Notes under the pieces: generated by a model
The model's database searches: none
The model's input: the letters and a program-made list of their open reading frames with translations, nothing else
What the model was told of the DNA's origin: nothing
Shown here: one piece after another, positions 7,621 through 13,104 of the stretch
Position numbering within the stretch: the first letter of the stretch is position 1
How the letters are laid out: each line of letters starts with the position of its first letter
Assembly (NCBI GenBank): GCA_900553465.1
Contig: USDT01000048.1
Span: 1-13,104 of the forward strand
From: an uncultured Prevotella sp.
GTDB lineage: Bacteria; Bacteroidota; Bacteroidia; Bacteroidales; Bacteroidaceae
Direction of reading: 5' to 3'
Length of the DNA stretch: 13,104 nucleotides
Program-made: the position numbers and the translations under genes

Positions 7621-9144
7621 ATGAAGATATTTACTGGCTCACAGATTCACGAGCTCGACAAATATACGATAGAGCACGAGCCCATCGAATCGATTGATCT
7701 GATGGAACGTGCCGCCAAAGCCATCACCGACGCCATCACTGGTGAATGGCCTTCAGATAAGAATGTCATTGTGTTTGCCGGCCCGGGCAACAATGGAGGT
7801 GACGCGCTTGCTGTGGCACGCATGCTGCTCGACCGCGGCTACGATGTTGCCGTATGGCTGTTCAACATAGGCAACCGGCTGTCAGAAGACTGTGCGACGA
7901 ACCGTGAACGGCTCACAGAACACAGACTGATGAAGAAGTTCACAGAAGTCACCGTGGACTTCGATCCGCCGAAACTCGACGCCGACACACTTGTCATCGA
8001 CGGTCTGTTCGGCTCCGGACTCAAGAAACCGCTGTCCGGCGGTTTTGCTTCTCTCGTCAAATACATCAACCAGTCACCAGCAAAAGTGATAAGCATCGAC
8101 TTGCCTTCCGGCCTCATGACCGAAGACAACACCTACAACGTGCGTGCCAACATAGTGAAGGCGGACCTCACACTGACACTTCAACAGAAGAAGGTCTCCA
8201 TGATGTTTGCTGACACACAGGCTTTCCTCGGACGGATAAAGGTGCTCGACATAGGATTGTCAGAGGAGTTCATAAGAAACACCGGCAGCCAGTACACAAC
8301 AACAGAAGCTGACGACATAAAAGGGAAACTCAGAAAACGCGATGCTTTCGCGCACAAAGGCAGCATGGGCAATGCTCTGCTCATAGCCGGAAGCTACGGC
8401 ATGGCAGGAGCGGCTGTACTTGCCGCCAGGGCATGCATGCGTTCAGGAGTGGGCAAGGCGACAGTGCTGACATCTGAGACAAACCGCTGCATCATACAGA
8501 CAGCCATACCAGAAGCAATACTGAAAATAGACAGCAACGAGCGTTGCTTCTCCAACACTATAGACACAGACAGCTACGACGCCGTGGGCATAGGCCCGGG
8601 TCTGGGCACCGACGAAGACACGGCTGTGGCACTGATGGCACAGCTCAGACGCACCAAGTGCCCCGTAGTACTCGATGCCGACGCGCTGAACATCATAGCC
8701 AACCACCGCACATGGATGCAGCATCTGCCCGAGAAGCTCATCATGACGCCCCACCCCAAGGAGTTCGACAGACTCTGCGGCAGCGTGTCGTCAAGCGATT
8801 ACGAACGGCTTTCCAAAGCGCGCGACATGGCTGAGCACCTCGAAGCATACATCATTCTGAAAGGACACCACTCCGCTCTGTGCACACCCGACGGCAGCGT
8901 GACCTTCAACACCAGCGGCAACGCGGGCATGGCGACTGCCGGAAGCGGCGATGTGCTCACAGGAATTATCACCGGACTGCTGGCGCGAGGCTACACACGT
9001 GCCCAAGCCTGCATCACAGGAATGTACCTGCACGGTCTCGCCGGCGACATGGCCGCACAGGAAACCGGAGAGGAAAGTCTTATGGCAAGCGACATAATAA
9101 AATATATTCCCCAAGCATTCAAACAACTAACCGACAATAAATGA
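7621..9144 (+). CDS. nnrD/nnrE (fused): Bifunctional NAD(P)H-hydrate epimerase / ADP-dependent NAD(P)HX dehydratase
   Basis: Repairs damaged NADH and NADPH. The N-terminal YjeF domain epimerises R- and S-NAD(P)HX, and the C-terminal ribokinase-like domain dehydrates the S form using ADP. Start MKIFTGSQIHELD at 7621 is typical of the family; the frame is open further upstream but that part overlaps the hpt gene and promoters. In 507 residues: epimerase GPGNNGGDA (54-62) and VIDGLFGSGL (125-134) with D127, IDLPSG (159-164); dehydratase HKGSMGN (245-251), GPGLG (325-329), LDADALN (351-357), TPHPKEF (376-382), LKGHH (413-417) and GNAGMATAGSGDVLTG (433-448) with the catalytic Asp in GSGD (D444). 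The stop overlaps the next ATG (ATGA). Confidence 0.95.
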   Translation: MKIFTGSQIHELDKYTIEHEPIESIDLMERAAKAITDAITGEWPSDKNVIVFAGPGNNGGDALAVARMLLDRGYDVAVWLFNIGNRLSEDCATNRERLTEHRLMKKFTEVTVDFDPPKLDADTLVIDGLFGSGLKKPLSGGFASLVKYINQSPAKVISIDLPSGLMTEDNTYNVRANIVKADLTLTLQQKKVSMMFADTQAFLGRIKVLDIGLSEEFIRNTGSQYTTTEADDIKGKLRKRDAFAHKGSMGNALLIAGSYGMAGAAVLAARACMRSGVGKATVLTSETNRCIIQTAIPEAILKIDSNERCFSNTIDTDSYDAVGIGPGLGTDEDTAVALMAQLRRTKCPVVLDADALNIIANHRTWMQHLPEKLIMTPHPKEFDRLCGSVSSSDYERLSKARDMAEHLEAYIILKGHHSALCTPDGSVTFNTSGNAGMATAGSGDVLTGIITGLLARGYTRAQACITGMYLHGLAGDMAAQETGEESLMASDIIKYIPQAFKQLTDNK

Positions 9145-10190
9145 AGATGAGAAAGATACTGTCAACCCTGATGATGGCAGCCGCACTGAGCCCTGCCTGT
9201 GCACAAAAAGACAACGGCAATTTCACATACTTCCTGCCGAAGACCGAAGTGAGCATATCACTGCTCATCGAGAAGACAACATACACACCCGGAAAACTGG
9301 CCGACTACTGCGACCTTTACTTCAAGACAAAAGGAGAAAGCGAGGCAAGCGTCAGCTACAGGATTGTGGGCATGAAGTTCTCCGTAGCCGGAGTGCCGGA
9401 CACAAGCAAGCAGTACGATCTCGTGATAGACAAGAAACACAGCATCCTGAATATCGACTGCGACAAGAACGGTGTGCTGAAAGCCATCAACACCAAGGGC
9501 AAGGACGATGAACCAATAGAGAAGTTCAAACCGGCACCACGCCAGCCCATGCCTTCGCCCAACGACTATATGAGCCAGGACATACTATCGTCCACCAACC
9601 TGCCTAAGATGGCACGCATGATAGCACAGGACATATACGACATACGCGACAGCCGCAACCAGCTGGCACGTGGCGAAGCTGAGTTCATGCCAAAGGACGG
9701 CGAACAGCTCAAGATAATGCTCGCGCAGTTGCAGACACAGGAGAACGCACTGCTACAGATGTTTGAGGGAACAACCGTCACCGACACCACCGAAACCGTA
9801 GTATCGTTTGTTCCGGAGAAGGAAAACGCCAAACAGATGATTTTCCGCTTCTCAAGACACTTCGGACTGACTGACACCGACGATCTCTCGGGTGCACCTT
9901 ATTATGCTGAAATAGAAGACGAACAGATACTGGCTGAGGGTCCTGTCGTTGACGAAAAGATAAAGAAACAGAAGGACGACATGATTCTCGGAGTGAACGT
10001 TCCGGGAAAGATAAAGATAAAAATAACCGACGGCAACAAGACAATAGCCACATACAACACGTATGCGGCACAGTTCGGCAATGTCGACACACTCAGCGGA
10101 ACACTCTTCGGCAAGAAACTCACATCGCAGATTGTGCTCGACCCGGCTACAGGAGGCGTTATAAGCCTGCAGACCGAACCGCTGGAATGA
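9141..10190 (+). CDS. Exported DUF4831-like protein of unknown function
   Basis: A 349-aa protein with an N-terminal signal peptide (MKMRKILSTLMMAAALSPACA, cleavage expected after A21). The Cys at 20 is preceded by SPA, a poor lipobox, so a lipoprotein is less likely. After it, YFLPKTEVSISLLIEKTTYTPGKLADY (30-56) and the late YAAQFGNVDTL...LDPATGGVISL resemble the Bacteroidetes family DUF4831; this match is from memory. The middle (about 155-210) is helical and charged. No catalytic motif is seen and the function is unknown. It starts inside the nnrDE stop codon (ATGA), so it should be translated together with a cytosolic enzyme although it is itself exported. The transcript ends at the terminator 10419-10451. 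Confidence 0.8.
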   Translation: MKMRKILSTLMMAAALSPACAQKDNGNFTYFLPKTEVSISLLIEKTTYTPGKLADYCDLYFKTKGESEASVSYRIVGMKFSVAGVPDTSKQYDLVIDKKHSILNIDCDKNGVLKAINTKGKDDEPIEKFKPAPRQPMPSPNDYMSQDILSSTNLPKMARMIAQDIYDIRDSRNQLARGEAEFMPKDGEQLKIMLAQLQTQENALLQMFEGTTVTDTTETVVSFVPEKENAKQMIFRFSRHFGLTDTDDLSGAPYYAEIEDEQILAEGPVVDEKIKKQKDDMILGVNVPGKIKIKITDGNKTIATYNTYAAQFGNVDTLSGTLFGKKLTSQIVLDPATGGVISLQTEPLE

Positions 10191-10352
10191 CGTAGCTCAT
10201 GCGCCGTATGCCGGACATTCCGTCACACACATCTGAGCGTATGACATAACTCCGGACCATATGTACGGACAAATGAACTTCAGACTGTGCGCTGCATAGA
10301 TATGCAGAAATCGCCATACGCATTCGCAGAAGTTACTATTCACAACTATGGA

Positions 10353-10440
10353 AAAGGCTGTTCCACATAACAGGAAAGCCTGTTTCGCACAACGAAAAAG
10401 ACAATATCACATAACAATAAAGGCCGTTCCGCAATGCAGA
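10353..10440 (+). repeat. Four degenerate 22-bp tandem repeats
   Basis: Four head-to-tail units of exactly 22 bp lie at 10353-10374, 10375-10396, 10397-10418 and 10419-10440. Each starts AAAG and most carry a TTYC or ATC core followed by CACATAACA, CACAACGA or a variant. Two still weaker units may precede them (about 10308-10329 and 10330-10351). There are no spacers, so this is not a CRISPR array. The fourth unit forms the left half of a terminator. Confidence 0.7.
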
Positions 10441-10451
10441 ACGGCCTTTTT
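10419..10451 (+). terminator. Rho-independent terminator of the nnrDE transcript
   Basis: AGGCCGTTC (10421-10429) pairs perfectly with GAACGGCCT (10439-10447) over a 9-nt loop, followed by TTTT. It lies 229 nt beyond the DUF4831-like stop, with no gene between, so the transcript would have a long 3' tail containing the tandem repeats. Confidence 0.8.
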
Positions 10452-10654
10452 CATATCACTTCATACTTTTCATCCACATTCATAACGATCATAATCGGGC
10501 TTTGTAGAAATTCGATAAGGATCAGTTTTATTCATGAAACATCACAGTATGAAGGGAAGATTCCGGACAAAGCGCGGTTGTATGAAATGCCGCCACACAT
10601 CTGCCCACGTGACAACAAATTCACGTTGTTATAACTTATAAATCCTCATAGCGA

Positions 10655-10690
10655 GAAAAAGGCATACTCCCCGCGCTTTTGCTCATGCCT
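10655..10690 (-). terminator. Weak terminator-like hairpin facing out of the right repeat arm
   Basis: On the minus strand AGGCAT (10690-10685) pairs with ATGCCT (10665-10660) over a 19-nt loop, then TTTTT (complement of 10656-10660). It would end any minus-strand transcript coming out of the repeat arm. The stem is short, so confidence is low. Confidence 0.3.
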
Positions 10691-10701
10691 CATATAGACC
10701 G

Positions 10702-11117
10702 TTTTAAAGAAAACTCAGACAATGAACTTACAGATTTTCTTGACTTTTTTTTGACAAAAGAAAATCGTAAAAGAGATGTAAAGAAATGTTAAACTCCGCA
10801 TCATAAAGGCTCTTTCATCTCGTATCGTCTTTTCATATACACTGTAGTGCATTCCTGAATGCTTCATCTTGTGTTCTGATTTTGCCCATTTTAGGGGCTG
10901 ATTAAGTCCATATTATGGTGTGATATGGTGCGTTTCAGCCCATGATATGGGCTTTATTGCATGCTGAAACGGTGCTTATTGCATGACGGGAAAATGGTTG
11001 TTAAATATAAGACACTGATGTTCAGCATTTTGCACAAACCTCTCATTTCTCGCGAATTTGCGTCCAAGGAAAGTCCGCGCGCAAATACGCGCTGGATTTT
11101 TGGGGTAGAACAGAAAA
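10702..11117 (+). repeat. Dispersed repeat element, right inverted arm
   Basis: Inverted copy of 1-418. The stretch from about 10906 to 10986 is almost unchanged between the arms and contains the nested hairpins (10931-10939 with 10963-10971; 10938-10943 with 10947-10952) and a repeated TTATTGCATG. The 13-mer AGAAAACTCAGAC occurs near the start (10708-10720) and across the end (11112-11124), like terminal direct repeats. TTACAGATTTTC (10728-10739) recurs inverted just outside at 11144-11155. No ORF is conserved. Confidence 0.85.
10931..10971. other. Conserved nested hairpin core of the repeat
   Basis: CGTTTCAGC (10931-10939) is complementary to 10963-10971. Inside it GCCCAT (10938-10943) pairs with ATGGGC (10947-10952) around GAT. 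The two stems share two bases, so they could be alternative folds. The left arm has the same structure at 148-188, with only one base different in about 70. Confidence 0.65.
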
Positions 11118-11745
11118 CTCAGACGGAAAAACCGCGGGATACTGAAAATCTGTAACATCCCCATTCGGCTTCCCTTTTCGTCTGAAGACAACAACGTCTA
11201 TACGGAATGGATGCTACCGTTTTTTTATATTATCAATCCCCTTTTAATATCCATGAAGCCGCAACGGCTATTCCATCCCGGTTTCCGTCTTTCCGAAAAC
11301 GCGTTATCCCTTTCTCCATTTTCTATTTCGTAAATTATCATTGTCGTAACATTTTACTCCACATATTAATAAATATGCAGAATAAAGCGTACTCATTACT
11401 CTTATATTATAGACAATACGCATGGATGTGTCACCTGCACATACAGTCGCCATAATACTTCTACAGAAAATAATATCTGCTTTCTTCCACATCAGTTTGC
11501 AATTGGCAAAAGCAGCCTGACGCAATCGACAGCCGTACGAATAAACCGTAACCCAGAATAATAAAATACAGAATACACTATACGGAAAAATCCTTTTGCT
11601 CCAGTCAACTGACATAAGAACAAAAGGACTTTATTTATTCAATATTCAAAATGAGTAATACAGGCCTGTGACCAACCGGTGCATACTTAAAAGTATTGCT
11701 CCCTCACCCTTTCAGGATCATGCCCAAGCCTGCACTTCCCGATTA
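11118..11745. other. Non-coding stretch between repeat arm and fba
   Basis: Apart from the inverted GAAAATCTGTAA at 11144-11155 and the fba terminator (11584-11632) I see no supported feature. Short open frames exist on both strands but have biased, non-protein-like composition and no start signals. Confidence 0.55.
11584..11632 (-). terminator. Probable terminator downstream of fba
   Basis: On the minus strand TCCTTTTG pairs with CAAAAGGA (extended by A-T and G-T pairs, 11632-11621 with 11598-11588) over a 22-nt loop, followed by TTTTT. It lies about 115 nt after the fba stop at 11746. The long loop and AT-rich stem make it moderate. Confidence 0.5.
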
Positions 11746-12756
11746 TTAGTCGAGCTGAGCCAGCTTGCCGTCAGAACCGAGAACTTCCTTGATCTTGTGC
11801 TCATAGAGCTGGATCATGAGGTCACGAGCCGGTCCGCAGTACTTACGTGGGTCGAATTCACCCGGTTTCTCTGCGAATACCTTACGAACAGCAGCAGTGA
11901 AGGCCAGACGAGAGTCTGAGTCGATGTTGATCTTGCAAACAGCGCTCTCAGAAGCCTTACGGAGCTGATCCTCAGGAATACCAACTGCATCAGGCAGCTT
12001 GCCACCATACTGGTTGATCATGTCAACATACTCCTGTGGAACTGAAGAAGAACCGTGGAGAACGATTGGGAATCCAGGCAGCTTCTCCATGATAGCATCG
12101 AGAACGTCGAATGCCAATGGAGGAGGAACGAGGCGACCAGTCTTCGGGTCGCGTGTGCACTGCTCCGGTTTGAACTTGTAAGCACCGTGGCTTGTACCTA
12201 TTGAGATAGCCAGTGAGTCAACACCAGTCTTTGTAACGAAGTCGATAACTTCTTCCGGTTTTGTATAGTGAGATTCTTCAGCAACAACCTCATCCTCAAC
12301 ACCAGCAAGAACGCCGAGCTCGCCTTCAACAGTTACGTCGAACTGATGAGCGTAGTCAACAACTTTCTTTGTCAGTGCAACATTCTCATCGTATGGAAGA
12401 GATGAACCGTCGATCATAACTGAAGAGAAGCCCATGTCAACGCAGCTCTTGCAAAGCTCGAAGCTGTCACCGTGGTCGAGGTGCAGAACGATCTCAGGAT
12501 GGTTGCATCCGAGTTCCTTTGCATACTCTACAGCACCCTGAGCCATGTAGCGCAGAAGTGTCTGGTTTGCATAGTTACGTGCACCTTTGGAAACCTGAAG
12601 GATTACCGGAGACTTCAGTTCAGAAGAAGCCTTGATAATTGCCTGCAACTGCTCCATGTTGTTGAAGTTGAAAGCAGGAATTGCATAACCTCCATTAATG
12701 GCTCTCTTGAACATATCACGTGTGTTCACCAAGCCTAAATCTTTGTAGTTTACCAT
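11746..12756 (-). CDS. fba: Class II fructose-1,6-bisphosphate aldolase
   Basis: Zinc-dependent aldolase of glycolysis and gluconeogenesis: fructose-1,6-bisphosphate to dihydroxyacetone phosphate and glyceraldehyde-3-phosphate, in the cytosol. The 336-aa protein has AIPAFNFNN (25-33), LHLDHGDSFE (91-100) with catalytic D94 and zinc ligand H95, DGSSLPYDEN (116-125), VEGELG (143-148), GTSHGAYK (187-194) with zinc ligand H190, LHGSSSV (233-239) with zinc ligand H234, and NIDSD (277-281) for phosphate binding. Length and motifs fit the class II family. The codon choice looks more restricted than in its neighbours, as expected for a highly expressed gene. It has its own promoter (12807-12837) and terminator and stands alone, unrelated to the genes to its left. 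Confidence 0.96.
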   Translation of the reverse strand: MVNYKDLGLVNTRDMFKRAINGGYAIPAFNFNNMEQLQAIIKASSELKSPVILQVSKGARNYANQTLLRYMAQGAVEYAKELGCNHPEIVLHLDHGDSFELCKSCVDMGFSSVMIDGSSLPYDENVALTKKVVDYAHQFDVTVEGELGVLAGVEDEVVAEESHYTKPEEVIDFVTKTGVDSLAISIGTSHGAYKFKPEQCTRDPKTGRLVPPPLAFDVLDAIMEKLPGFPIVLHGSSSVPQEYVDMINQYGGKLPDAVGIPEDQLRKASESAVCKINIDSDSRLAFTAAVRKVFAEKPGEFDPRKYCGPARDLMIQLYEHKIKEVLGSDGKLAQLD

Positions 12757-12806
12757 AATTGTTTAAATTTATTTAAAACGTTTCGAATTGTCTTTCTAAC
12801 TGATTG

Positions 12807-12837
12807 CAAAGTTAGTATTTTAATTTGGCAACACAAA
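12807..12837 (-). promoter_or_regulatory. Bacteroidetes promoter of fba
   Basis: On the minus strand TTTG (12837-12834), a 19-bp spacer and TAACTTTG (12814-12807) match the consensus exactly. The start would be near 12800, giving an AT-rich leader of about 44 nt with no Shine-Dalgarno, as is usual for highly expressed genes in this phylum. Confidence 0.75.
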
Positions 12838-13104
12838 GTGATACAACATTTTTTTAATGTTTCGTCACATTGTAATAATATGTAAAAATAAAATGACGTT
12901 CATTTTTACTAATTTATAATAAAAAACAAACCGTCAAAAGGACAATATATCCCTAATTATTTACTTTTGCAACTTATGAACGGAAAAGCCAACCTTTTCC
13001 AAGCAGATACATAGTTTATATATCTGAACATAAACAAACAACCAACATAATTAAGGGGACTTCTATAAATTAAATCCCTGATTATAAGTTGCATAAGCGG
13101 ATAA
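12838..13104. other. AT-rich non-coding end of the window
   Basis: No full gene. A plus-strand -7-like TACTTTTG lies at 12962-12969 but without a matching TTTG box. It is followed at 12976-13014 by a 12-codon frame (MNGKANLFQADT) containing a perfect 7-bp hairpin (12982-12988 with 12994-13000). TGCAACTTAT (12968-12977) recurs inverted at 13084-13093, and ATCCCTaATTAT (12949-12960) recurs as ATCCCTgATTAT (13074-13085). This may be the leader of a plus-strand gene beyond the edge. Confidence 0.45.

Larger units (their letters stand above)
10191..10701. other. Non-coding stretch with tandem repeats and terminator
   Basis: No gene is supported here. It holds the degenerate 22-bp tandem repeats (10353-10440, possibly from about 10308), the terminator formed by the last repeat unit (10419-10451), a weak minus-strand terminator-like hairpin (10655-10690) and otherwise plain AT-rich sequence. 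Confidence 0.6.

Noticed and set aside
10353..10440. Tandem repeats as a CRISPR array
   Set aside because: The units adjoin with no spacers, are only 22 bp and vary strongly, and there are no cas genes.
1..11117. Composite transposon or integrated island bounded by the repeat arms
   Set aside because: No transposase or integrase is present and the genes inside are ordinary housekeeping genes with matching style.
11304..11615. 103-codon frame on the minus strand with a hydrophobic start
   Set aside because: Its ATG falls inside the loop of the fba terminator, it has no start signals, and the composition is not protein-like.

Overview
This window looks like chromosomal DNA from a member of the Bacteroidales, probably near Prevotella. 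The evidence is the Bacteroidetes-type promoters (a TTTG box, 19-20 bp, then TAnnTTTG), the near absence of Shine-Dalgarno sites, the protein flavour (NnrE starting MKIFTGSQIHELD, a DUF4831-like exported protein, ObgE with a long acidic tail) and the gene content. No tRNA, rRNA, CRISPR array, transposase or phage gene was seen. Most of the window is ordinary core metabolism. The unusual material lies in the non-coding DNA.

Layout. Positions 1-418 hold a repeat element that recurs in inverted orientation at 10702-11117, so about 10.3 kb of genes is bracketed by two inverted arms. After a gene-poor stretch comes a small helical, HTH-like protein on the minus strand (812-1096). It is divergent from a stand-alone AICAR formyltransferase (1396-2577), which is followed by a tiny lysine-rich protein (2597-2791). 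A strong bidirectional terminator (2846-2883) separates these from a five-gene minus-strand cluster transcribed from 7376 down to 2977: hpt, adk, obgE, a PgeF/LACC1-type protein and a secreted protein with two LytM (M23) domains, the first degenerate. Divergent from hpt is a plus-strand pair, the fused NAD(P)HX epimerase/dehydratase (7621-9144) and a DUF4831-like exported protein (9141-10190), joined by an ATGA overlap. Four degenerate 22-bp tandem repeats follow, the last of which forms the terminator. After the second repeat arm and a non-coding stretch, class II fructose-bisphosphate aldolase lies on the minus strand (11746-12756) with its own promoter. The last 350 bp appear non-coding apart from a very short possible leader ORF.

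How the genes fit together. Much of the window concerns purine nucleotides and metabolite upkeep: the tenth step of IMP synthesis (AICAR formylation), purine base salvage (hpt), adenylate balance (adk), a GTPase sensing guanine nucleotides (obgE), a protein of a family with purine nucleoside or peptidoglycan-editing activity (pgeF), and NAD(P)HX repair (nnrDE). The M23 protein adds an envelope role. I found no convincing new multi-gene system. The best candidates for a second look are the inverted repeat with its conserved hairpin core, the 22-bp tandem repeats, the degenerate LytM duplication and the small basic protein.
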